The position numbers were made by a program, and so were the translations under genes. DNA of 64,000 bases, taken from positions 310,001-374,000 of the forward strand of contig NZ_CP046400.1 of assembly GCF_009762795.1 (NCBI RefSeq), in the 5' to 3' direction. The notes beneath the pieces are model-generated. The model did no database searches and had not been told where the DNA came from. It was given only the letters and a program-made list of their open reading frames with translations. Below, piece after piece: positions 46,124 to 54,099 of this stretch. Numbering within the stretch: the first letter of the stretch is position 1; every line of letters starts with the position of its first letter. Source of the DNA: Pseudodesulfovibrio cashew (GTDB lineage: Bacteria; Desulfobacterota; Desulfovibrionia; Desulfovibrionales; Desulfovibrionaceae).

Positions 46124-46693
46124 ATGCCCGACAACAGGCACCCCGGAAACGAGGGCCAGGATCTCGTCATGCTCTTCCGCCGCGCCGCCCGACTCATGGC
46201 CAGGGCGCACCATGGAGGAGAGCGTGGCCATCGCGGACATCACGCCCAACGCCATGTGCTCTCCCTTCTTCTGGAAAAAGGTCCCTTGCCCCAGAGTGAA
46301 CTGCTGGAAATTCTGGATGTGCGCTCCTCCTCTCTCAGCGAGATCCTGGGCAAGCTGGAGCGCAACGACCTGATCACCCGTGAACGGAATGAAAGCGACA
46401 GGAGGAGCTTCATCGTCAAAGCCACTGAGTTGGCGCGGAAAACCCTGGGGGACCAGGGAATACCCAACGGGACGGCTCCCCTCTTCGCTTGCCTGAACGC
46501 CGAGGAACAGGATCAACTGCGCGCCATACTGCAAAAACTAATCGACTCCGCACAGGAGGCCCCCCTCTGCGATAAGCCCGCCTTCGAGCGAGGCGGTCCC
46601 GGTCGGGGCAGGCCCGGCAAAGGCAGAGGACAAGGCAGAGGCGAAGGACGCGGTAAAGGACGCGGCAAAGGAAAGGGAGGCCGCCGGGGCTGA
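46124..46693 (+). CDS. MarR-family regulator with Gly/Arg/Lys-rich tail
   Basis: This 189-residue regulator has a winged helix-turn-helix at about 38-105: QRHVLSLLLEKGPLPQSELLEILDVRSSSLSEILGKLERNDLITRERNESDRRSFIVKATELA. The wing DRRSF is typical of MarR. From about residue 153 the chain is a basic tail rich in RGGPGRGRPGKGRGQGRG-type repeats, absent from ordinary MarR proteins (about 140-150 residues), and similar in composition to the N-terminal half of its neighbour. It probably binds the AAGGTACCTT sites. The tail could bind RNA, DNA or phosphate. Confidence 0.87.
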   Translation: MPDNRHPGNEGQDLVMLFRRAARLMARAHHGGERGHRGHHAQRHVLSLLLEKGPLPQSELLEILDVRSSSLSEILGKLERNDLITRERNESDRRSFIVKATELARKTLGDQGIPNGTAPLFACLNAEEQDQLRAILQKLIDSAQEAPLCDKPAFERGGPGRGRPGKGRGQGRGEGRGKGRGKGKGGRRG

Positions 46694-46780
46694 TCCGCCC
46701 AGCACCGAAACAGGTCGTACCCGACACCGTTGTCACCGCGTGACACGCCCTTTTGCAAAGGCCTACCCGAGAAAAGCAGA

Positions 46781-46819
46781 AAGAAGCCCCGAACCAAACG
46801 GTCCGGGGCTTGTTGTTTC
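46781..46819. terminator. Bidirectional terminator between marR cassette and ech operon
   Basis: AAGCCCCG (46784-46791) pairs with CGGGGCTT (46804-46811), followed by GTTGTTTCTTG on the plus strand and TTCTTTCTGCTTTTC on the minus strand. It lies between convergent transcripts. Confidence 0.7.
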
Positions 46820-46839
46820 TTGTCAGGGCTTCAAAGAAG

Positions 46840-47646
46840 CTACTTCTTTTCAGCCTTTTTCTTCGGGGCCGCTTTCTTCTTGGAAGCAGCCTTCTTTTTA
46901 GGCGCAGCCTTTTTCTTCGGAGCGGCTTTCTTTTTCGGCGCGGCCTTCTTCTTGGCAGCTGGCTTTTTAACCGGTTCCGTTTCCCTGGCTTCCTTCTCCG
47001 GAGCTTTGGGAGCCTCGGGCTCGGGCACCTCGGCAATCTCCGCCTTGGGAGTTTCCTTGGCCTCCGCCTTGGGAGCCTCGGCGGCCTCTGCTTTGGGAGC
47101 TTCCGCCTTGGGGGCTTCCACGGTCTCAGCCTTTGGAGTCTCAGCGGCTGCTGGCGCGGGAGCTTCCACCGCCTCAACCTTGGGGGCTTCGGCGGGGGCG
47201 GCTTCCTTGGAGGCCGCTACCGGTTCGGACTTGGCTTGCTTACCTGGGTCCGCCTCCTTGGGCGCGTCGCCCTTGGCCTCGGAAGCGGCCTTTTTCGCGG
47301 CCTTCTTCTTGGCGGGCGGCGTACCCTGCTCGATCCAGGTGGTCTTTTCCAGGAGGGGCTTGCGGTGCACGTCCTTCATGGACAGGCACTTGGTCGGGCA
47401 GGCGTCGCGGCAGTAGCCGCAGTACACGCAGGCGTGCGGATCGCACTGCCAGGTGCCGGCCTGCTTGTCGACGATGATGCACTGGCTGGGGCACTTGCGC
47501 TGGCAGGTGCCGCAGAAGATGCAGTTGTCGATGTCGATGACCAGCTCTCCGCGATACATGGGGAAGGCCTCGCGCACCTCGAAGGGATATTTCCGGGTGG
47601 CGGGCTTCTTCAGCAGGTTCTTGACGACGATGGGTGTAAACAGCAT
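46840..47646 (-). CDS. echF: Ech hydrogenase ferredoxin subunit with histone-H1-like tail
   Basis: This 268-residue polyferredoxin-like subunit has two [4Fe-4S] motifs: CIFCGTCQRKCP (C42, C45, C48, C52) and CVYCGYCRDACP (C73, C76, C79, C83). This part (about 1-105) matches EchF and NuoI, carrying electrons from ferredoxin. From about residue 110 to 268 the protein is an Ala/Lys/Glu/Pro tail of repeats such as EAPKAEA and AAPKKK, ending nearly pure basic (AAPKKKAEKK). Such tails resemble bacterial histone-H1-like proteins. EchF normally ends near 130-150 residues. AGGAGG lies before the ATG; the gene is last in the operon. Confidence 0.92.
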   Translation of the reverse strand: MLFTPIVVKNLLKKPATRKYPFEVREAFPMYRGELVIDIDNCIFCGTCQRKCPSQCIIVDKQAGTWQCDPHACVYCGYCRDACPTKCLSMKDVHRKPLLEKTTWIEQGTPPAKKKAAKKAASEAKGDAPKEADPGKQAKSEPVAASKEAAPAEAPKVEAVEAPAPAAAETPKAETVEAPKAEAPKAEAAEAPKAEAKETPKAEIAEVPEPEAPKAPEKEARETEPVKKPAAKKKAAPKKKAAPKKKAAPKKKAASKKKAAPKKKAEKK

Positions 47647-47657
47647 GGCACGTCCTC

Positions 47658-48737
47658 CTAGCGTTCGGTGCAGCTGATGCACGGGTCGATGGACAGGATG
47701 ATGACCGGCACGTCGGCCAGCTCGCATCCCGGCATCATGGCCAGCAGCGGCGGGATGTTGGCGAACGTGGGGGTGCGGATGCGCAGCCTGTCCAGGTGCT
47801 TGGTGCCGTTGCCGCGAATGTAGTAGACGCACTCGCCGCGCGGCTGCTCCACCCGGGTGAAGACCTCGCCCTCGGGCGGGTTGCCCTTGACCTTGGCGCG
47901 CAGCTCACCCTCGGGGAGCTTGGCCACGGCCTGGCGCACCAGATCCAGGGCCTGAAGGGTCTCGCGGAAACGAACCGTGGAACGCGCCCAGCAGTCGCCG
48001 TCGGTCTCGACGATCGGCTCGAAGTCGAGCTCTGCGTACCCGCCGTAGCCGAGCATGCGCATGTCCTGGGCCACGCCGGAGCCTCGCAGGGTCGGCCCTG
48101 CGGCGCCCAGCTCGTAGGCCTGTTCCTTGGTCAGCACGCCCACGCCGCAGGTGCGGGCCTTGACCGTGTAGTCGTTCATGATCGTATCCTGCAGGGCGCG
48201 GACTTCCTTCTCCACGATGTCGATCTCGGACAGGATCCAGCGGATCTGTTCCTGGGAGAGGTCGGCGCGCACGCCGCCGATGACGTTGACGGAGACGATG
48301 ACCCGGCTGCCCGTGGTGGCCTCGTTGATGTCCATGATCCGCTCACGCACTTTCCAGAACTGCATGAACAGGGATTCGAAGCCGAAGGCGTCGGCGAAGA
48401 GGCCGAGCCAGAGCAGGTGGGAGTGGGTGCGGTGCAGCTCGCTCCAGATCACGCGCAGCAGCTCGGCGCGCTTGGGCACCTCAATGCCCATGAGCTCCTC
48501 GAGGCCCTGCGAATAGCAGACGGCGTGGATCATGGAGCAGATGCCGCAGACGCGCTCGCACACGGTGATCATCTGGTGATAATCGCGAATATCGGCCAGT
48601 TTCTCCAGGCCGCGGTGCACGTAGCCAAGGGCCGGGATGGCCTCCTTGACGATCTCGTCCTCGACCTTGAGGGTCAGGTGGACCGGCTCCGGCAGTACGG
48701 GATGCTGCGGGCCGAAGGGAATTACGGTAGTAGCCAT
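47658..48737 (-). CDS. echE: Ech [NiFe] hydrogenase large subunit
   Basis: This 359-residue subunit, related to NuoD, keeps both nickel-binding cysteine pairs: C64 and C67 in RVCGICSMIH, and C353 and C356 in IDPCISCTER. That marks a true group 4 [NiFe] hydrogenase rather than a complex-I-like relative. The chain ends only three residues after the last Ni cysteine, so no long C-terminal peptide exists for a maturation endopeptidase. It would reduce protons with electrons from EchC. It is 11 bp upstream of echF. Confidence 0.93.
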   Translation of the reverse strand: MATTVIPFGPQHPVLPEPVHLTLKVEDEIVKEAIPALGYVHRGLEKLADIRDYHQMITVCERVCGICSMIHAVCYSQGLEELMGIEVPKRAELLRVIWSELHRTHSHLLWLGLFADAFGFESLFMQFWKVRERIMDINEATTGSRVIVSVNVIGGVRADLSQEQIRWILSEIDIVEKEVRALQDTIMNDYTVKARTCGVGVLTKEQAYELGAAGPTLRGSGVAQDMRMLGYGGYAELDFEPIVETDGDCWARSTVRFRETLQALDLVRQAVAKLPEGELRAKVKGNPPEGEVFTRVEQPRGECVYYIRGNGTKHLDRLRIRTPTFANIPPLLAMMPGCELADVPVIILSIDPCISCTER

Positions 48738-48746
48738 GGCAGCCCC

Positions 48747-49115
48747 CTATTGCTTGGACTCGATCTTGACGTTGGAGACCAGGGGAACCTGGGTCACCTC
48801 GGGGTCAAGAAGGAGCGAACGGTTGAAGTCAAGGACCAGGCCGTCAAACTTGACGTCCCACTGGTCGCGAATCTCGTTTTCCACCAGCAGGGCGGCGAAG
48901 AGCACGCCCGAGATGGAGGGAATGGGCTTGCCCATGTCCGCCTCAAGGCGCAGGTGGGTCACTTCCAGGTTCTTGTCGAAATGGTACAGGATGCCGATCG
49001 TCTTCTCGTCCGCCTGATAGGTGGAATAGGTGACCAGCCTCTGACCGTCGTTCTTCAATTTCATGACTTCGCTGACGAGAGTGTCGGCGGTCACGTCGAT
49101 TATATTACCTTGCAT
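48747..49115 (-). CDS. echD: Ech hydrogenase subunit EchD (NuoC-like)
   Basis: This 122-residue protein resembles the 30-kDa NuoC subunit: LVTYSTYQADEKTIGILYHFDKNLEVTHLRLEAD and IPSISGVLFAALLVENEIRDQWDVKFDGLVLDFNRSLLLD, where the last part matches the NuoC E-R-E-x-x-D-x-x-G region. No cofactor is bound. It helps join the large and small subunits. The short length is normal for EchD. Spacing to echE is 9 bp and to echC 21 bp. Confidence 0.92.
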   Translation of the reverse strand: MQGNIIDVTADTLVSEVMKLKNDGQRLVTYSTYQADEKTIGILYHFDKNLEVTHLRLEADMGKPIPSISGVLFAALLVENEIRDQWDVKFDGLVLDFNRSLLLDPEVTQVPLVSNVKIESKQ

Positions 49116-49136
49116 TTTTTACCTCTTGTGGCCGTC

Positions 49137-49580
49137 CTAACCGGCGTCTTCGACTTTTTCCGCGAACTTGGCCAGTCCGGCGACCACGCCGTCGATGATG
49201 GCTTCCGGCTTGGCCGGGCAGCCCGGGACATAGACGTCCACGGGTATGACCTTGTCCACGCCGCCCACGACGTTGTAGGCGTCACGGAACACGCCTCCGG
49301 TGTTGCCGCACGCGCCGATGGCGATGACGGCCTTGGGCTCGGGCATCTGATCGTAGATGTTCTTGAGCACCTTCTTGTTCCGGTGGTTGACGGTTCCGGT
49401 GACCAGCAGCACGTCCGCGTGCTTGGGGTTGCCGACGTTGATGATGCCGAACCGCTCCACGTCGTAGAGGGGGGTCAGGCAGGCCAGGACCTCGATATCG
49501 CAGCCGTTGCAGCTACCGCAGTCGAAATGCATGATCCACGGTGACTTGGCGCGAGATTTCTTGATGAATGATCCGAACAT
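49137..49580 (-). CDS. echC: Ech hydrogenase small subunit EchC (NuoB-like)
   Basis: This 147-residue NuoB-like subunit holds the proximal [4Fe-4S] cluster. The cysteine motif DCGSCNGCDIEVLACL (C21, C24, C27) is followed by VTGTVNHRNKKVL, AIGACGNTGGVF and PGCPAKPEAIIDGVV, the usual second, third and fourth ligand areas. It passes electrons to the large subunit. It is separated from echB by 3 bp. Confidence 0.94.
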   Translation of the reverse strand: MFGSFIKKSRAKSPWIMHFDCGSCNGCDIEVLACLTPLYDVERFGIINVGNPKHADVLLVTGTVNHRNKKVLKNIYDQMPEPKAVIAIGACGNTGGVFRDAYNVVGGVDKVIPVDVYVPGCPAKPEAIIDGVVAGLAKFAEKVEDAG

Positions 49581-49583
49581 GAT

Positions 49584-50432
49584 TTACCCCGCGTACAGCC
49601 AGATGAGGTTTACGACGGACATGCCCATGCCGAGCAGCCAGACGCGCTTGAGCATCCAGCGCCAGGTCATGCGGGCCATGGTGTTGTCCACCAGGATTTC
49701 GAGCAGGTAGGTGCCGATGAGCAGCACGGCCATCCAGGCCACGTTGGTGGACCAGAACAGCGCACACAGGCCGAGCACCAGGACGGTTTCGTACCAGTGG
49801 GCGATTTCGACCAGGGCCAGGTAGGGGCCGGAGTACTCGGTGAGCACGCCCTTGACCAGTTCCTGGTGACCGTGGTGGGAGGTTGAGAAGTCAAAGGGCG
49901 ACTTTCGCAGCTTGATGGTCAGGGCATAGCCCAGGGCCAAGTAAAGCAGCGGCATCTTGGCGATGAGCGGCTGATCAAGCTGCCAGACCGCCTCAATGGA
50001 GAAGGAGCCCGTGACCAGGAAGAAGCCCACGAACACGAGGATGAGCACCGGCTCGTAGGCCAGAATCTGCATCAGCTCGCGTTGCGCGCCAACCTGGGAG
50101 TAAGGCGACTTGGCGGCCATGGCGCCCATGACCAGGAAGACCGCGCCCACTGCCTGGACAAAGAAGACCAGCAGCAGATCGCCCTGGGCAAAGAACAGGG
50201 CCACGGAGACCGCGGCGGCGATGAGGTAGACCCAGGCGCAGAGAATCTGCCACTGGTTTACCACCATCTTTTCCTTGCCCAGCAGTTTGGCCACGTCATA
50301 GAAGGCCTGCATGATGGGCGGGCCCTGACGGGACTGGAACCAGGCGGTGATGCGGCGGTCCAGACCGGCGATCAGGCCGCCGACAAGCGGGGCCACCACA
50401 ATTCCGATGATGACGAGTATGAGCGTATTCAT
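49584..50432 (-). CDS. echB: Ech hydrogenase membrane subunit EchB (NuoH-like)
   Basis: This 282-residue polytopic protein matches NuoH/HyfC: an N-terminal span, the conserved GGLIAGLDRRITAWFQSRQGPPIMQAFYDVAKLLGKE, then SPFDFSTSHHGHQELVKGVLTEYSGPYLALVEIAHW with the acidic loop that contacts the ferredoxin-side modules. About eight membrane spans are seen. It would form the base of the ion channel. The ATG overlaps the echA stop by one base (TAATG). Confidence 0.94.
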   Translation of the reverse strand: MNTLILVIIGIVVAPLVGGLIAGLDRRITAWFQSRQGPPIMQAFYDVAKLLGKEKMVVNQWQILCAWVYLIAAAVSVALFFAQGDLLLVFFVQAVGAVFLVMGAMAAKSPYSQVGAQRELMQILAYEPVLILVFVGFFLVTGSFSIEAVWQLDQPLIAKMPLLYLALGYALTIKLRKSPFDFSTSHHGHQELVKGVLTEYSGPYLALVEIAHWYETVLVLGLCALFWSTNVAWMAVLLIGTYLLEILVDNTMARMTWRWMLKRVWLLGMGMSVVNLIWLYAG

Positions 50433-52333
50433 TAGAGAGCCCCTCCCAGCATGAGAACGATCAGGGCGACCGCCAGCGAATTGAAGACCGGCGTGAGCTT
50501 GCCTTCGGCAAAGAGCTCACCCAGGTACATGTTGCCCGCGGCGTAAGCGACCGGGCCGTTCATGGGTCCGATGTAGGTGCCGTCCATGTCGGCAGGGGTG
50601 TTTGCGCCGGCCACGTAGGGAGGCGCGATCCTCGTCTTGCGGAAGCCGGAAGCGGCCTTCATCGCATAGAGGAGCCCCAGACCGAGCACGATGAACAGCG
50701 GGACCACCACGAAGGAGCCGGAGACGGCGTCCAGGGAGCCGAAGCTCAGGGTAAACGGAGGCGCGTTGAACATGGGGGCGACCATGGAGTTGTAGATCCA
50801 GGGCGAGCCCAGGGACAGGATCACGGCTGCTGCGGCCAGAGCCATCAGCGGCAACCGGATCAGCGCGGCCTGGCGCTCGGGAGCGGCGTCGGCGGCGCGG
50901 GAGGCCATCAGCGAACCGGCCCAGCGGGACAGGTAGACCATCATCAGAGCGGAGCCCATGGCCAGCATGACGATGACGTAGATGTTGGAAGCGCCCGCCT
51001 CGATAGCCATCCACTTGGCCATGAGCACGCCGAACGGCGGCAGCATCATGGTCAGGATGCCGATGACGGTGATCATCGCGGTGCGGGGGAACTTGGCGTA
51101 CAGGCCTCGCATGTCCTCCAGGTCACGGGACCCGATGGCATGTTCGATGGTGCCCACGCACAGGAAGAGCAGGGACTTGGAGATGGCGTGGAAGAGAATC
51201 ATCATCACTGCGGCGGTAATGGCGAGCGGGGTGTTGATGCCCGCGCAGCATATGATCAGGCCCAGGTTCGCCACCGTGGAGTAGGCGAGGATCTTCTTTC
51301 CGTTGGACTGGCCGACGCCCAGCGCGGCACAGGCCAGGAATGTGAACGCGCCGCAGATGGCCACGCCCGTGGAAAGGAAGGTACCCTCAAAGGCCGGGGC
51401 AAAACGCAGGATCACGTATACGCCCGCCTTGACCATGGTGGACGAGTGCAGCAACGCGGAGACCGGAGTCGGCGCGACCATGGCACCGAGCAGCCAGGAC
51501 TGGAACGGCACCTGCGCGGCCTTGGTGAACCCGGCCAGGCAGATGAAGCCCACGCCCGCGACCATCAGCGCACCCTGCGGACCGGCTGCCAGGATGGCGG
51601 CGATGTCCAGGGTGCCGGTCTTGGCGTAGACCAGCATCATGCCGATGACGAAGGCGAGACCGCCCAAGGAGTTCATCCACAGGGCGCGAACGGAGTTCCG
51701 GGTGGCTATCTCGGTGGCGTCGTGGCCGATGAGCATGAAGGAACACAGGGTGGTCACTTCAAAGAAGAAGTAGAGCCAGAGCACATTGTTGGCCAACACC
51801 AGACCGTTCATGGCGCCCAGGAACAGCACCAGGAAGAAGAAGAACCGGGGCTGGCGCGACGTCTTCAGGTGCAGATGCTCTTCATGCTCCTTCATATAAG
51901 GAAGAGCATAAATGCAGATCAGGGAACCGATGATGGAGATGACCAGGACCATAATGATGGACAACTGGTCGCCGGCCAGCGCGGGCACTTCGGCGTGCTC
52001 CACCACGAAGAACTCGAACCAGGCCAACAGCACGGCCTGGGCCAGGGTAAAACCCTGAATCAGCAGGTTCTTGTGTTTGAGACCGTAAAAGAAAATGACA
52101 CCGAGCAGAGCAAAATCCATGACCGTAATCAGGAAGTCGCTGCCGATGCCGAGGAATGAACCGACGGCTATCGGTTCAAAGGCCCCCTTTCCCAGCAGAG
52201 CCAACGATGCGAGCGTAAGGATCGCACCGTTGGCCACGACTGTCAGCTTTCGGACGGCACTTGACCGAACGAAGTAGCAGACCAGCGCCGCCGCAACGGG
52301 CAGGAGGATGAGAAGAAGTAGCAGATTCGACAT
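50432..52333 (-). CDS. echA: Ech hydrogenase ion-pump subunit EchA (NuoL-like)
   Basis: This 633-residue antiporter-like subunit has about fourteen or more membrane spans. The core resembles NuoL/MrpA: WLYFFFEVTTLCSFMLIGHDATEIATRNSVRALWMNSLGG, AAQVPFQSWLLGAMVAPTPVSALLHSSTMVKAGVYVILR and FHAISKSLLFLCVGTIEHAIG, with the conserved Glu and Lys residues of the proton or sodium path. It heads the operon and has GAGG-type upstream sequence. It couples the hydrogenase redox reaction to ion pumping across the inner membrane. Confidence 0.94.
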   Translation of the reverse strand: MSNLLLLLILLPVAAALVCYFVRSSAVRKLTVVANGAILTLASLALLGKGAFEPIAVGSFLGIGSDFLITVMDFALLGVIFFYGLKHKNLLIQGFTLAQAVLLAWFEFFVVEHAEVPALAGDQLSIIMVLVISIIGSLICIYALPYMKEHEEHLHLKTSRQPRFFFFLVLFLGAMNGLVLANNVLWLYFFFEVTTLCSFMLIGHDATEIATRNSVRALWMNSLGGLAFVIGMMLVYAKTGTLDIAAILAAGPQGALMVAGVGFICLAGFTKAAQVPFQSWLLGAMVAPTPVSALLHSSTMVKAGVYVILRFAPAFEGTFLSTGVAICGAFTFLACAALGVGQSNGKKILAYSTVANLGLIICCAGINTPLAITAAVMMILFHAISKSLLFLCVGTIEHAIGSRDLEDMRGLYAKFPRTAMITVIGILTMMLPPFGVLMAKWMAIEAGASNIYVIVMLAMGSALMMVYLSRWAGSLMASRAADAAPERQAALIRLPLMALAAAAVILSLGSPWIYNSMVAPMFNAPPFTLSFGSLDAVSGSFVVVPLFIVLGLGLLYAMKAASGFRKTRIAPPYVAGANTPADMDGTYIGPMNGPVAYAAGNMYLGELFAEGKLTPVFNSLAVALIVLMLGGAL

Positions 52334-52432
52334 GAAGACCTCGTTTCAAAAAGTTGAATCCGGGCACGGTCGACACGCGAAAACCGGATCACCTCCTACC
52401 GGATTTCGATGGCAAACGCACCTTGACCTGAG

Positions 52433-52537
52433 CCTAATAACCTAGGGTCATTAGGGGAAGTAAGCCATCGCGTCAAGGGGGGTTCCGAAACTGTTTGGTC
52501 AACAAATTGTTAATTTAACACACTGTAATAACAGTGT
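52433..52537. promoter_or_regulatory. Cluster of palindromes upstream of echA
   Basis: The 337-bp gap between the APS-reductase-like gene and echA is AT-rich. It holds three dyads: CCTAAT/ATTAGG (52433-52455), TGTTAA-T-TTAACA (52508-52520) and ACACTGT-AATA-ACAGTGT (52520-52537), the last two sharing one base. None fits the Rex or Crp half-site spacing exactly. They lie about 100-205 bp before the echA start and are candidates for redox or energy-state control. The rest of the gap shows nothing clear. Confidence 0.45.
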
Positions 52538-52670
52538 ATTGATTCAACGCTTGACTCACCGCTCAATCAATTCCATACAAAAAAAGAGGAAAATTACCGA
52601 AAAAACTTTCCTTGTGCTCAACTTCACAAAACAGAGGGTGTTGAAGTATAGATAATGTCGATTGCTTAGA

Positions 52671-53354
52671 TCAAAAATAACCGAGACTGGTGAGGGTATT
52701 CAGGACCGATTCCTTGGCAGGATTTCGCCCGGCACGCTCACCGCCGGAAGCGCCGGGTTCGGCGGTGCACGGAAGGCAGCCCAGGGAGCGGTATCCCCGG
52801 TCATAGAGTTTGCAATGCGGGATGTTGAAACGATGGTGCAGGGCCCAGATATCCGTCTCCGTCCAATCGAGTAGCGGATTGACCATGACATGGTCCGGGT
52901 CCTTGCGGGGCTCCAGGGGCTGGCGGCCAGCGCGATCCGGGTGCTCGTCCCGACGTATGCCAGTGATCAGATGCGTAGTCCCTGTCTCACGAATAGCTCG
53001 CCTGAGCGGCTCCACCTTGAGTTCGCGGCAGCACGCCACCGGATCGGCGGCCAGGGGATAGCCGTCCAGAGCAACCTCAGGCCGGGCAATGTGCAGGTTA
53101 ATGCCCCACTCTGCCGCGAGCCTGTCCCGGAAGGCCACGACCTCCGGAAACTTGCAGCCGGTGTCGAGGTTGATGGCCTGTACCGGCCCCAGCCCCCGAT
53201 GATCGAGCAGCGCCTTCCAAATGAACAGGGCCACGGTTGAGTCCTTTCCCCCGGTCCAGGCCACGCGGATGCCTTCAGACCCGACCTTGTCCAGGAGGTC
53301 CGAGAGAAGCTGCTCGACATCACGTATTTTTTGTTCCAGGGAGTGCTCGTTCAT
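52671..53354 (-). CDS. cysH: Iron-sulfur APS/PAPS-reductase-family protein
   Basis: This 227-residue PP-loop protein has TGGKDSTVALFIWKALL near the N-terminus and INLDTGCKFPEVVAFRDRL, as in PAPS reductases. The residues C-C-R-E-L-K-V-E-P-L and CLPCTAEP form the CC...CxxC set that binds a [4Fe-4S] cluster in assimilatory APS reductases. RRDEHPDRAGRQ follows. It would reduce APS or PAPS to sulfite for biosynthesis, distinct from the dissimilatory AprAB of sulfate reducers. The ATG at 53354 is the family start. Confidence 0.8.
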   Translation of the reverse strand: MNEHSLEQKIRDVEQLLSDLLDKVGSEGIRVAWTGGKDSTVALFIWKALLDHRGLGPVQAINLDTGCKFPEVVAFRDRLAAEWGINLHIARPEVALDGYPLAADPVACCRELKVEPLRRAIRETGTTHLITGIRRDEHPDRAGRQPLEPRKDPDHVMVNPLLDWTETDIWALHHRFNIPHCKLYDRGYRSLGCLPCTAEPGASGGERAGRNPAKESVLNTLTSLGYF

Positions 53355-53423
53355 GGTTCCGCAATTCTCGGTAAAACGCTTGTTATAATGGCACGCCGCC
53401 ATTACTTGGGCTAGCGTTCTTCC

Positions 53424-53855
53424 ATGACACAAGAAAAAATGCAACTCATCGACGACCTGGTAACCCATGAGCGCCATTGCGTGCTGGCCACGACCGACGG
53501 CATAGAACCCCTGTGCTCGCTGATGACACTCTTCGTGGATCATGCGGCGATGAAGTTCTACTTCCTCTCCCGGAAGGACTCCCGCAAAAACATAAACATC
53601 AAGAAACACCCGCACGTGTCCATTCTCATCGACCGGCGGGACCAAGGTGTGGCCCTGACCGTCCAAGGCGTATACGCCCCCATCAAAAGGGCGCAGACCG
53701 TGGAGGCCATCACCAAGATGTTCCTACGCAAGTATCCGGAATTGGAGGAATTCGCCAACCACCCGGACACGGAACTGCTGAGGGTGAACGGCCAATCAGC
53801 CCAACTCATCCAGGGCGTAAACGAAAAATTCTCGACAAAATTAAAGAATTCCTAA
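53424..53855 (+). CDS. Pyridoxamine-5'-phosphate-oxidase-family flavin protein
   Basis: This 143-residue protein has the split-barrel FMN fold. It shows the family pattern HCVLATTDGIEPLCSLMTLFVDHAAMKFYFLSRKDSRKNINIKKHPHVSILIDRR at the N-terminal half, then GVALTVQGVYAPIKRAQTVEAITKMFLRKYPELEEF. Such small proteins bind FMN or heme; the exact substrate is unknown. It is divergent from the APS-reductase-like gene with 70 bp between starts. Confidence 0.78.
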   Translation: MTQEKMQLIDDLVTHERHCVLATTDGIEPLCSLMTLFVDHAAMKFYFLSRKDSRKNINIKKHPHVSILIDRRDQGVALTVQGVYAPIKRAQTVEAITKMFLRKYPELEEFANHPDTELLRVNGQSAQLIQGVNEKFSTKLKNS

Positions 53856-53906
53856 AAAAATCCCTTGACGTCTCGGGGTGTACGGCATAAACAGTCCTTC
53901 CACCGC

Positions 53907-53983
53907 GCGCCCGTGGCTCAGCTGGATAGAGCATTCGGCTACGAACCGAAAGATCGCACGTTCGAATCGTGCCGGGCGCGCCA
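53907..53983 (+). tRNA. tRNA-Arg (anticodon ACG), CCA encoded
   Basis: The cloverleaf is complete: 7-bp acceptor GCGCCCG/CGGGCGC, D arm GCTC/GAGC, anticodon stem TTCGG/CCGAA with loop CTACGAA (anticodon ACG at 53941-53943), T stem GCACG/CGTGC with loop TTCGAAT, discriminator G and genomic CCA (53981-53983). Anticodon ACG reads CGU and, after wobble deamination to inosine, CGC and CGA. Confidence 0.97.
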
Positions 53984-53994
53984 CGAAAGCAAAG

Positions 53995-54024
53995 GCCCTC
54001 CACCGACAAGGCGGAGGGCTTTTT
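53995..54024 (+). terminator. Terminator after tRNA-Arg
   Basis: GCCCTCC (53995-54001) pairs with GGAGGGC (54013-54019) and is followed by TTTTT. It starts 12 nt after the tRNA. Confidence 0.88.
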
Positions 54025-54099
54025 CGTTCCTGACCGCCAGACCTCCCGGCACCCCCCTCGGGCCTACCAACTCCTTGCAATCTCTGCTATCGTCCGGCC

